A DNA stretch of 64,000 nt from Solwaraspora sp. WMMD791 (lineage in GTDB: Bacteria > Actinomycetota > Actinomycetes > Mycobacteriales > Micromonosporaceae). The notes under the pieces were generated by a model. It ran no database searches. It was not told the DNA's origin and saw only the letters and a list, made by a program, of their open reading frames with translations. The position numbers were made by a program, and so were the translations under genes. This document shows, piece by piece, positions 47,940-57,321 of the stretch (position 1 is its first letter; each line of letters begins with the position of its first letter). The stretch is taken from contig NZ_CP120737.1 in the NCBI RefSeq assembly GCF_029581195.1, positions 3,883,001 through 3,947,000 of the forward strand, written 5' to 3'.

Positions 47940-49505
47940 TCAGGGGGCGACCAGCAGTTGATCGACCGGGGCGTAGTCGTCGGTCAACGGTAGCGCATCG
48001 CCGACAAAACCGATCAGATCATCACCAGTAAGGAGTAAGTACTCAGAACCCACCGTAGCGGTCAGCCGGGCCTCGATCTCGTCCAGCGGCAACGGCCGGT
48101 CCGCAGCGAGGATCACGAAGTTGCTGCCGGTTGGCAGCGTCAACCCGTCCGGCCGGGTGACCAGCGCCACCTCGGGAAACTCGGCGGCGACAGTCGCCAC
48201 CTCCGCCTGGATGAACCGCAGCGGCGGATAGTCGATCACGTTCTGGGCGTAGATGCCGTCCGGTCGCAGCACCCGACGGACCTGCGCCGCCATCTCCCGG
48301 GTGGCCAGGTGCCACGGCACCACCAGGTGCCCGAACGCGTCGCCGACCACCAGGTCGACGCTGTCGCCGGGCAGGTCGGTGACCAGCACCCGGGCGTCAC
48401 CGACCGCGACGGTCAGATCCGGGCCGGGCCGCACGTCGAGCTCCCGGACACCGAGGTCGACCAGACCGCCGTCGATCTCGTACACGGTGTTGCGGGTACC
48501 CGGCCGGGTGGCGGTGAGGTAGCGGGGCATGGTGAATCCGCCGCCGCCGACGTGCAGGGCGTCGAGTGGTTCGCCGGGCGGTGCGACGACGTCGGTGACC
48601 GCCCCGATCCACTTGGTGTACGCGAACTCCAGGTGCGTCGGGTCGTCGAGGTCCACGTACGAGTGCCGGGCCGAGTTGAGCAGCAGCAACCGACCGCCGT
48701 CGCGTTCCGGGTCGGCCTGCACGGTCGCGCAGTGGTACTCGGTCTCCACGTCGCACGGGTCCGGTGCGACGACGGCCAGGCCGGCGACGGTGAGCCCGAT
48801 CACGGCGAGCGTCGCCCGGGTCGAGGCGGAGAGCGGGCCGCCGCCGACCGACGGCACGTCACCGTCCGTGGCCTGCGGCCGACTCCGGTGCAGGTGTACG
48901 CCGAGCGCCACGCCGCCGACGCCGAGCAGCACCGCCAACCCGATCATGATCACACTGCTGGGCAGGGTCGCGACGAGGAAGAAGCCGGTGCCGAGGGTTG
49001 CGGTGATCGCACCGAGCGTACCGATGCTGGACAGCTTGCCGACGACCTCGCCGGTGCGGCTCAGGTCGCCCAGCTGCAGCTTGATCACCAGCGGGGTGAC
49101 CGCCGACAACAGCGCCGCCGGCAGCACCACGGCGACCATGGTGAGCAGCAGGATGCCGACGATCGCGCTGCCCCGCAGCAGTTCACCGGCGTAGCGCACC
49201 AGCGGCAGGGTGACCGCGGTGGTGATCGCCGCCAGGACCAGGGCGGCCGGCAGCAGTGGTCGCGGGTCGCGGCGGTCGGCGATGCGCCCGCCGGCCCAGG
49301 TGCCGTACGCGATCGCGGCCAGCGCGACCCCGATGACCGCGCTGTTGGTCTGCAGGGTGACCCCGACGTACGGGCCGACCAGCCGCAACGCGACGATCTC
49401 CAGCACGAGCACGGCACCGCTGGAGACGAAGACCAGTGCGGCGGCGAGTCCGGGGCGTAGCGGCGGGGGCGGCGCGTCGGCGCGCTGCGGTGGTGGCGAT
49501 TCCAT
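47940..49505 (-). CDS. Membrane-bound spermidine synthase-like protein
   Basis: A 521-residue protein from ATG 49505. The N-terminal half has about seven hydrophobic helices (LAAALVFVSSGAVLVLEIVA, SAVIGVALAAIAYGTWAGG, LPAALLSAVTPLVIKLQLGD). The C-terminal half is a Rossmann methyltransferase fold like aminopropyltransferases: DALHVGGGGFTMPRYLTATR, TVYEIDGGLVDLGVREL, VGDARVLVTDLPGDSVDLVV. Such membrane/SpeE-like fusions are frequent in actinobacteria. The usual D-A-F substrate motif is present as GDAFGHLVVPWHL, but polyamine synthesis is not demonstrated; the donor could differ. Confidence 0.8.
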   Translation of the reverse strand: MESPPPQRADAPPPPLRPGLAAALVFVSSGAVLVLEIVALRLVGPYVGVTLQTNSAVIGVALAAIAYGTWAGGRIADRRDPRPLLPAALVLAAITTAVTLPLVRYAGELLRGSAIVGILLLTMVAVVLPAALLSAVTPLVIKLQLGDLSRTGEVVGKLSSIGTLGAITATLGTGFFLVATLPSSVIMIGLAVLLGVGGVALGVHLHRSRPQATDGDVPSVGGGPLSASTRATLAVIGLTVAGLAVVAPDPCDVETEYHCATVQADPERDGGRLLLLNSARHSYVDLDDPTHLEFAYTKWIGAVTDVVAPPGEPLDALHVGGGGFTMPRYLTATRPGTRNTVYEIDGGLVDLGVRELDVRPGPDLTVAVGDARVLVTDLPGDSVDLVVGDAFGHLVVPWHLATREMAAQVRRVLRPDGIYAQNVIDYPPLRFIQAEVATVAAEFPEVALVTRPDGLTLPTGSNFVILAADRPLPLDEIEARLTATVGSEYLLLTGDDLIGFVGDALPLTDDYAPVDQLLVAP

Positions 49506-49600
49506 CACCTGCGATCGTACGCAGCTCCCGACCCACCGATCCGGCGGTCAGCAGTCACCGGTCAGCGCGTCGAAACGTCGACAGGTGCACGGGGTGTGGT

Positions 49601-50626
49601 TCAGAGCATCGACAGGTGCACGTGGTTGGTGTGGTCGCCGGCCGGGCTGCCACCGCCGTTGTACGAACTCCACCCGTTGCCGGGCATCCAGATCTGCCGG
49701 TACCAGATGACGTACAGCACGCCGAGCCGATCGGCGTTGTTGACGTAGTACGCGGCGAGGTTGTTGCCGTACGTGCGGTTGTCGCCGGTCGCGTCCCGGT
49801 CCTTGAAGCCGCCGGCTTCGGCGGAGAAGTCGCAGGCCCGGCCCTTCGGGTGCTCGCCGCTGCCGCCGCTGCGGAAGCAGGAGACGTAGCGGGTGAAGCC
49901 GGCCGCCTTGGCCTGGTTCATCGCGTGCAGGGTGCGTGGGGTGATGCACCCGGAGGTGGTCGGGTCGTCGACGTTGCAGGACTCCGACGGCCAGGAGCCG
50001 TCGGAGTTGCGGGGGGCCGGCTGCGCGGCGGCCGAGGTGGTGCTGATGAAACCGCCGCTCGCCTGGCTACCGACAGCGGCCAGGGCGCGCTGGGCGTCCT
50101 GTTTCTTGCGCGCCATGATGGCGACCTGTTTCTCCTGCTCGCGGACCTCGTTGTCGATGGCGGCCTTGGCGCGGGCGGCCTGTTCGTGGGCTTCGTTGAG
50201 GGCCCGCAGGTTGCGGCCTTCGCGTTGGGCCATCACTTCGAGGCCGGCCGCGCGCTCCAGCATGTTCTCCGGGGAGGCGCTGTTGAGCAGCATGGTGACC
50301 GAGGTCAATCGGCCCAGCCGGTACGACTCGGCAGCCATCGTCCCCACCTCGTCGGTGAGTGCGACGAGCTGCTGCTGGAGGGCGTCGTACTGGGCGGCCA
50401 GCTCGCCCTGACGCTTCTTCGAGTTGTCGAGCTTGGCCTTGGCCTCGATGTGGCCTTTGGAGGCGGCTTCCAGGACTTCCCGCAGGCTCTTGTCGTCGCC
50501 TTCGTCCGGCGCGTTGGGCGCGGCGGTCGCCGCCGATGCACCGAACAGGAGCGCGAATGCGGTGATCAGCGTGACGATCGACGCTACCGCGCTGCGGCGC
50601 CGTTGTGCTGTAGTCGTGCCGACCAC
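49601..50626 (-). CDS. Secreted coiled-coil protein with LAS-type (M15/VanY-like) peptidase domain
   Basis: A 341-residue exported protein from GTG 50626, preceded by the strong site AGGAGGACCGGACT. Signal peptide at about 10-37 (IVTLITAFALLFGASAATAA), coiled coil at about 45-190 (ELAAQYDALQQQLVALTDEV, EVREQEKQVAIMARKKQDAQ), then a catalytic-like domain with GEHPKGRACDFSA and DHTNHVHLSML. The HxxxRxxD ... HxH pattern is the zinc site of LAS enzymes (D-Ala-D-Ala carboxypeptidases and related). The arrangement parallels the NlpC/P60 protein at 39.2 kb (coiled coil plus hydrolase), so a cell-wall role is likely. Substrate unproven. Confidence 0.85.
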   Translation of the reverse strand: MVGTTTAQRRRSAVASIVTLITAFALLFGASAATAAPNAPDEGDDKSLREVLEAASKGHIEAKAKLDNSKKRQGELAAQYDALQQQLVALTDEVGTMAAESYRLGRLTSVTMLLNSASPENMLERAAGLEVMAQREGRNLRALNEAHEQAARAKAAIDNEVREQEKQVAIMARKKQDAQRALAAVGSQASGGFISTTSAAAQPAPRNSDGSWPSESCNVDDPTTSGCITPRTLHAMNQAKAAGFTRYVSCFRSGGSGEHPKGRACDFSAEAGGFKDRDATGDNRTYGNNLAAYYVNNADRLGVLYVIWYRQIWMPGNGWSSYNGGGSPAGDHTNHVHLSML

Positions 50627-50933
50627 AGTCCGGTCCTCCTGGTCACTCGCCGGTGGGGCATATCGAAACCGCGCGTAGCTTACCGGATTTCGTCGCCGGG
50701 TCCGGTACACGCGGGGCGCTCGCGCATTACCACATCGTGCAGATGGCGCGCAGCAAACTCCGCACTATTACGTGTCGCAGTGAACCAGTCACAGAAAATT
50801 GTCATGCCGAGTCTCTCGGCGCGTCGCGCAGCAGTGGCGTAGCCGAATGGACACCGTCCGTCCCAATGTCTCGCCTTTCCGGGACGCAATTTAAGATAGC
50901 CTAACCTTATTACCGACGGTGAGGAACGACCCG
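50627..50933. other. Divergent gap between the LAS-peptidase and DUF2218 genes
   Basis: About 300 bases with no gene. It holds an AT-richer core around 50750-50810 and the iron-box-like site at 50891-50909 close to the DUF2218 start. No riboswitch was recognised on either strand. Confidence 0.6.
50891..50909 (+). promoter_or_regulatory. Iron box (IdeR/DmdR-type operator) before the DUF2218 gene
   Basis: TTAAGATAGCCTAACCTTA matches the consensus TTAGGTTAGGCTAACCTAA of actinobacterial iron repressors at 15 of 19 positions, with the right half best conserved. It ends 24 bases before the chosen start codon, a repressing position. Binding is predicted. Confidence 0.75.
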
Positions 50934-51335
50934 GTGCCACGATCCGAGGCCCACGTGCGGACCCTTGCGGCACGCAACCATTTGACGCAGCTCTGTGCGC
51001 ACTTCGCCGTCGCGGTCCCGGTGACGGAACGGGTCGACACCGCGGAGATCGACTTCACCTTCGGCACCTGCCGGCTGGCGATCGTCGACGACGGCCTGGC
51101 GCTGACCGCCGACGCGGTCGACACCATCAGCCTGGCCCGCGTCGAATACCTGGTCGGGGATCACCTGGAGCGCCTCGGCGCCCGGGACAGCCTGGCCGTC
51201 GACTGGCAGCCGGCCCTGGACGGCACCACCGGTGCCCCGCCGGCAGCGGACGACACCACCGGTGCCCCGCCGGCGGCGGACGTCGCCGGGTCCGGCGCGG
51301 TCGGCGACCGGGAGAAGGCGCTGGACCAGCCCTAG
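50934..51335 (+). CDS. DUF2218 family protein, likely iron-regulated
   Basis: About 133 residues from GTG 50934 (VPRSEAHVRTLAARNHLTQL); GTG 50919 would add five. The family core, residues 1-90, includes LCAHFAVAVPVTE, EIDFTFGTCRLAIVDDGLAL and SLARVEYLVGDHLERLGARD. The tail is a duplicated DDTTGAPPAAD-like linker. DUF2218 genes in actinobacteria often accompany siderophore or iron-uptake genes; with an iron box in front, derepression under iron limitation is expected. No siderophore gene is in the window. Its end overlaps the convergent TetR gene by four bases. Confidence 0.85.
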   Translation: MPRSEAHVRTLAARNHLTQLCAHFAVAVPVTERVDTAEIDFTFGTCRLAIVDDGLALTADAVDTISLARVEYLVGDHLERLGARDSLAVDWQPALDGTTGAPPAADDTTGAPPAADVAGSGAVGDREKALDQP

Positions 51336-52063
51336 CCTGGCCCGCCGCCGCCGTCGCCCCGGGCCGGCGCGCCTCCCCTGCCAGCTGATTCCGGCTCGTC
51401 CGGACCCAGCGCGTCGAGGATGAGGTCGAGGCCGAACTCGAACTCGGTGGTGTGGTCGTAGCCGGCCGCACGCAGCTGCTCCGCCACCACCTCGGCGAGG
51501 TACGGGTGGCTGCCCGCCGGCAGGCCGCGCAGGATCCCGTCGGCGACCGCACCGGCGTCGGCGGGGTTCGCGAAGGGCAGGCTCCGCTCCTGGAGCACGA
51601 AGCCGTACAGGTAACTGTCGATCACCGACATGGCGTGCACCGCCATCTTGACGGAGAAGCCACCCGTCCGCAGACAGCCGAGAACCGCGTCGTGGTGGCG
51701 CAGGGTCGCCGGGCCAGGTGCGGCACGGGAGTCCAGCAGGCCGACCGCCCACGGGTGCCGCCGCAGCGCCGCGCGCACCGACACCGCCCGGTCCCGTAGG
51801 GCTGCCTGCCAGGGCGCCGCCGCCGGCGGTGGACCGATCTCGGCGAACACCGCGTCGACCATGCCGTCGAGGATGCCGTCCCGGCTGGACACGTGGTGGT
51901 AGAGCGACATGGCCTCGACGCCGAGCCGGGCGGCGACCGCTCGCATCGTGACCCCGGCCGCGCCCTTCTCGTCGGCCAACGCCACCGCCGCCGCGATCAC
52001 CCGGTCACGGGTCAGCGACGCCCGCTCGGCCCGGGTACGCCGGACGCCGGACGGTTCCGTCAC
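51332..52063 (-). CDS. TetR family regulator with TetR_C-type ligand domain
   Basis: A 243-residue repressor. Helix-turn-helix at about residues 15-65 (LTRDRVIAAAVALADEKGAA, MRAVAARLGVEAMSLYHHVS), of the L-Y-H-H-V type typical of TetR proteins with the TetR_C domain. The C-terminal part has AVHAMSVIDSYLYGFVLQER and TTEFEFGLDLILDALG. It is divergent from the NAD(P)-binding gene with two palindromes in the 98-base gap, which is the classic arrangement of a TetR-controlled pair. Ligand unknown. Confidence 0.88.
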   Translation of the reverse strand: MTEPSGVRRTRAERASLTRDRVIAAAVALADEKGAAGVTMRAVAARLGVEAMSLYHHVSSRDGILDGMVDAVFAEIGPPPAAAPWQAALRDRAVSVRAALRRHPWAVGLLDSRAAPGPATLRHHDAVLGCLRTGGFSVKMAVHAMSVIDSYLYGFVLQERSLPFANPADAGAVADGILRGLPAGSHPYLAEVVAEQLRAAGYDHTTEFEFGLDLILDALGPDEPESAGRGGAPARGDGGGGPG

Positions 52064-52093
52064 CGCCGGTCACCTCCCACCGCCCTTGACTGC

Positions 52094-52130
52094 CTTACGC
52101 CGTAAGCCTACGCTGCCTTACATCGTAAGG
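52094..52130. promoter_or_regulatory. Twin palindromic operators for the TetR regulator
   Basis: CTTACGCCGTAAG (52094-52106) and CCTTACATCGTAAGG (52116-52130) share the half-sites CTTAC/GTAAG with three-base centres. Their centres are 23 bp apart, about two helix turns. They lie between the divergent TetR and NAD(P)-binding genes, so they are the likely operator of both. Confidence 0.8.
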
Positions 52131-52161
52131 TTGAGCACGACACGGAACCGGAAGGCTGATC

Positions 52162-52872
52162 ATGAGCGACAATCCGATCCGGCGCGTCTGCGTCGTCGGC
52201 GCCTCGGGCAAACTCGGCCAGTACCTGGTGCGGCACTGCCTGGACCGCGGCTACGAGGTCGTCGGCGTGTGCCGCGAACGCAGCGTCCCGAAACTCGCCG
52301 CCGTCGCGGACCGGATCACCATCGTGCCGGCACCCACCAACGACCGGGCCGCGATCCGTACGGCGGTCGCCGGCTGCGACGCGGTCCTGACCGTACTCGC
52401 CCCCTGGGGTGTGCAGCAGTACTCGTCCGGCACCGCGCAGGCCGTACTCGATTACAGCGAACCCGACGCCCGGCTGGTCTTCTCTTGCGGTTGGCACGTC
52501 AGCCGCGACGGGCAGGACCGCTACTCGTGGCGGTTCCGGGCCACCGTACGAATCGTCACCTGGCTGGCCCGCGCCGTACGGGCCGTCGAGGTCGACGACC
52601 AGGTGGAGGCGTGCCGGCGGATCTTCGCCAGCGACCGCCGGTGGACCGTCGTCCGCGGCAGCGACCTCGAAGAGGGCGAAAGCCAGGGGCTACCCGTGTG
52701 GAGCCGGCACGTCGGTGACCCGGTCCTCACCAGCAACCTGACCCGGCGGACCGACTTCGCCCTGTTCATGGTGGCGGCACTGACCGACGACACCCTCGTA
52801 CACGAGGCACCGGCGATCGTCGGACGGCGCTCGGCCAGCGCCCTCGCCCACGCTGACGCCGGTCGACGCTGA
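52162..52872 (+). CDS. NAD(P)-binding (NmrA/SDR-atypical) protein
   Basis: A 236-residue Rossmann protein from ATG 52162. The N-terminal motif VCVVGASGKLGQYLVRHCLD is the GxSGxxG of atypical short-chain dehydrogenase/NmrA-like proteins; further motifs are GCDAVLTVLAPWGVQQYSSG and FASDRRWTVVRGSDLEEGE. The Tyr-x-x-x-Lys catalytic pair was not recognised, so it may be a sensor or reductase of unknown substrate. Probably induced when the divergent TetR releases its operators. Confidence 0.8.
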   Translation: MSDNPIRRVCVVGASGKLGQYLVRHCLDRGYEVVGVCRERSVPKLAAVADRITIVPAPTNDRAAIRTAVAGCDAVLTVLAPWGVQQYSSGTAQAVLDYSEPDARLVFSCGWHVSRDGQDRYSWRFRATVRIVTWLARAVRAVEVDDQVEACRRIFASDRRWTVVRGSDLEEGESQGLPVWSRHVGDPVLTSNLTRRTDFALFMVAALTDDTLVHEAPAIVGRRSASALAHADAGRR

Positions 52873-52951
52873 CGCCGGTCGACGCTGACGGCGGCGGCAC
52901 CGGGTCCGCGCTGACGCCGGCGGCACCGGTCCGCGCTGGCGGGTGCCGTCG

Positions 52952-53752
52952 TCAACCCAGCAGCGCCCGCTGCAGCTCCTGCCAGGCCGCCTCCGACCGG
53001 GCCACCAGCAGCCCTGCCCGGTCGTCGGTGAAGTCGTACGGTCCGCCGTCGAGGCGCCGCGCCACCCCACCCGACTCCTCGACCAGCAACGTCCCCGGCA
53101 CGTGGTCCCACGGCAAGGTCCGCCAGAACAGGGCGAAGTCCTGCGTACCGGCGGCGATGTCCCAGTGCTCCCGGCCCGCGCAGTGCTGCCCCGGCAGCAC
53201 CGCACCCACCTGGTCCCCGCCGGCCTGCACGGTGACCCGGACCCGGTCCGGCAGGTACTTCAACGGCACCGCGCCGCGCAAGGTCCGCAGCGGCGGTGCC
53301 GCGCCGTTTCCCCCGACACCCAGCGGTACGCCGTCCACCGCGCTGCCGGCACCCCGGCGCGCCACCGCCAACGAGTCGGCGACCGGGTCGTAGATCCAGC
53401 TCGCCACCGGCTGACCACCGTCGAGCAGCGCCACCATCATCACGAACGGTCGACGGCCGGCGGCGAAGTTCGCCGTACCGTCGATCGGGTCCACCAGCCA
53501 GACCCGGCCGGCGTCACGCAGCCGGTGCAGCAGGTCGGCGTCGGCCGAGACCGCTTCCTCCCCGACCACGACCGAATCCGGGGCCAGCCGCAGCAGCCCG
53601 GCGGTGATGATCTCCTCGGACCGCCGGTCGGCGACGGTCACCAGGTCACCGGGGCCCTTCTCGTCGATGTGCTCCGCGGACAACCGGCGGAACCAGGGCA
53701 GTACCGCCTGCTCCGCCGCGTCCCGCAGCAGTTGACCTACCTCGTCGATCAT
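52952..53752 (-). CDS. Inositol monophosphatase-family phosphatase
   Basis: A 266-residue Mg-dependent phosphatase. Metal-site motifs are DLVTVADRRSEEII, VVVGEEAVS, VWLVDPIDGTANFAAGRRPF and the second aspartate motif, here TLPWDHVPGTLLVEESGGV. These residues are intact. Family members act on inositol phosphate, histidinol phosphate or FBP; the short length and lack of his genes nearby leave the substrate open. It starts four bases after the response-regulator gene and is probably the last gene of that operon. Confidence 0.88.
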   Translation of the reverse strand: MIDEVGQLLRDAAEQAVLPWFRRLSAEHIDEKGPGDLVTVADRRSEEIITAGLLRLAPDSVVVGEEAVSADADLLHRLRDAGRVWLVDPIDGTANFAAGRRPFVMMVALLDGGQPVASWIYDPVADSLAVARRGAGSAVDGVPLGVGGNGAAPPLRTLRGAVPLKYLPDRVRVTVQAGGDQVGAVLPGQHCAGREHWDIAAGTQDFALFWRTLPWDHVPGTLLVEESGGVARRLDGGPYDFTDDRAGLLVARSEAAWQELQRALLG

Positions 53753-53755
53753 GCG

Positions 53756-54205
53756 TCAGCCACGCGGTGGCAGCTTCACCACGCTGACGAAGAACTCGTC
53801 GATCTGCCGGATCACCGCGATGAACCGCTCGAAGTCCACCGGCTTGGTCACGTAGGCGTTGGCGTGCAGCTGGTAGGAGCGCAGGATGTCCTCGTCGGCC
53901 TGCGACGTGGTCAGCACCACCACCGGGATCCGGCCCAGCTCGTCGTCCTTCTTGATCTCCTCCAGCACCTCCCGGCCATCGCGGCGCGGCAGGTTCAGGT
54001 CGAGCAGGATCAGGTCGGGCAGCACCGCGTCGGCGTACTTGCCCTCCCGACGCAGGTACGCCAGGGCCTCGGCACCGTCGGACACGACGTTGAGCCGGTT
54101 GCGGACCTTGTGCTCCTCGAACGCCTCCTGGGTCATCAACACGTCGCCCGGGTCGTCCTCGACGAGCAGCACCTCGATCGGGCTCTTGCCGTCCGGTTCG
54201 GTCAT
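53756..54205 (-). CDS. Single-domain response regulator (Rcp1/CheY-like)
   Basis: A 149-residue receiver domain from ATG 54205, preceded by GGAGGCGG. It shows [20 protein letters not shown] (acidic pocket), the phospho-acceptor Asp in [20 protein letters not shown], the Thr in [13 protein letters not shown], and the Lys in [13 protein letters not shown]. The PGDV... and YLRREG pattern is typical of stand-alone regulators of phytochrome-like kinases. There is no output domain, so it relays phosphate or acts by protein contact. It follows the CHASE3 kinase gene by 11 bases. Confidence 0.9.
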   Translation of the reverse strand: MTEPDGKSPIEVLLVEDDPGDVLMTQEAFEEHKVRNRLNVVSDGAEALAYLRREGKYADAVLPDLILLDLNLPRRDGREVLEEIKKDDELGRIPVVVLTTSQADEDILRSYQLHANAYVTKPVDFERFIAVIRQIDEFFVSVVKLPPRG

Positions 54206-54216
54206 TGCCGCCTCCA

Positions 54217-55823
<1,607 letters not shown>

Positions 55824-55827
<4 letters not shown>

Positions 55828-57062
55828 CGGCCGCCGCCCCGGCTGACCAGCAGCATCGCGACGTCGTCGGCGAGCGGACCACCGTTGATCTCCTCGGCCC
55901 GACCGACCAGCCAACCCGGCAACGCCGGCAACGGCACTGCGCGGGCCGCCGGCTCGGCCACCAGCCGCTGCAGGCCGGCGACGTCGAGCCGCTCGTTGGA
56001 GTCGCCGAGACGCCCTTCGATCAGACCGTCGGTGTACATCAACAGGGACCACTCATCGGTGTCGAACTCCACATCGAAAGCGCGGGGTGGGCGGGGTCGG
56101 ACACCGAGCAGCAGGCCCCCCGGCGCGGGCACCGGCCGGACCTGGCCGCCGCTGAACAGCAGCGGAGGTGGATGTCCCGCCAACCGTACCGTGGCCCGGT
56201 TCGCCTGCAGATCCAGCCGGACCGCCGCCACCGTGGCGAAGATCTCCCGGAGCCGGCGTTCACTCATCAGCACCTGCTCCAACGCCGGCAGTACGGCGTC
56301 GTCGGCCACCCCGGCCAGCACCAGGGCCCGCCAGGCGACCCGCAGCTCCACGCCGAGCGCGGCCTCGTCCGCGCCGTGCCCGCAGACGTCACCGACGATC
56401 AGGTCGACCCGGTCCGGGGTGGTCTGCACCACGTCGAAGAAGTCGCCGCCGATCAACGCGGCGTGCCGGCCCGGCCGGTAGAACGTGTGCACCGAGATCT
56501 CGTCGGTCTCCATCAGCGGCTGCGGCAACAGGCCACGCTCCAGCCGGGCCGACTCGGCCTGCCGCAGCTCCACCTCCCGCAGCCGCCGGGCGTTGTCGTC
56601 AGCCCGCTTGCGTTCCACCGCGTAGCGCAGTGCCCGGCTCAGCAGCACCCCGTCGACCTGGCCCTTGACCAGGTAGTCCTGGGCGCCTTCGGCGACCGCG
56701 TCGACTCCGAGGTGCTCGTCCTGGCGGCCGGTCAGCACGCAGACCGCCGCCCGACCCGCCATGCCCAGCACCCGACGCAGGCCGTCGAGCCCCTGTGCGT
56801 CCGGCAGCCCCAGGTCGAGCAGGACGCAGTCGACCCCGGCGATACGTTCCCGGGCCTGGTTGAGGCTGTTCGCGACCACCAGGTCGACCGCCGCCTGCGA
56901 CTCGGCCAGCAGTTCGCCGACGAGGAAGGCGTCGCCCTCGTCGTCCTCGACCAGCAGCACCCGCAGGCGCCGCGCCGGCGGTACGGGCGTCGGCCCGCCG
57001 GTCGACTCACCGGTCTGCGCGCGAGGCTGGGAGCGGGGCGGCACCAGCGACGAACCGGTCAT
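55824..57062 (-). CDS. REC-PP2C (SpoIIE-type) serine phosphatase
   Basis: A 412-residue protein from ATG 57062. Receiver domain at about 32-150 (RVLLVEDDEGDAFLVGELLA, acceptor Asp in DCVLLDLGLPDAQGLDGLRR, Lys in AQDYLVKGQVDG), short coiled linker, then a PPM/SpoIIE phosphatase domain at about 190-410 with GLLPQPL, GGDFFDVVQTTPDRVDLIVG, DVCGHGADEAALGVELR, LLMYTDGLIEGRL and GGPLADDVAMLLVSRG. The metal-binding Asp residues are intact. Such proteins dephosphorylate anti-sigma-factor antagonists in the general stress partner-switching system; no anti-sigma gene is in the window. First gene of the phosphorelay operon. Confidence 0.9.
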
Positions 57063-57321
57063 GCCGGCCCACCCCGGATGCACCACCGCCGTAGTCGGTG
57101 AGTGTCGATGGCCGGCTCCTTCAGGGTGACCCGCTGATCGTCTCCCACACTGACCCGACGCACAACCGCAGCCACCGTGCCGGTGGCGCGGCCGGTCGGA
57201 CCGTCGGATACGAGGGCGGGCATGTTCACAAACTAGGCCACGGGACCGTCGGCCGGTGACCCGGCCGGCCCAGGTCGGGCAGGATGGGGTCCACCCGACC
57301 CCGCTCCGGCAGGAGAGCCAC

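Noticed and set aside
50835-50860. tRNA-like string (GTAGCCGAATGG) upstream of the DUF2218 gene
   Set aside because: No acceptor stem, anticodon arm or T-arm could be formed around it.
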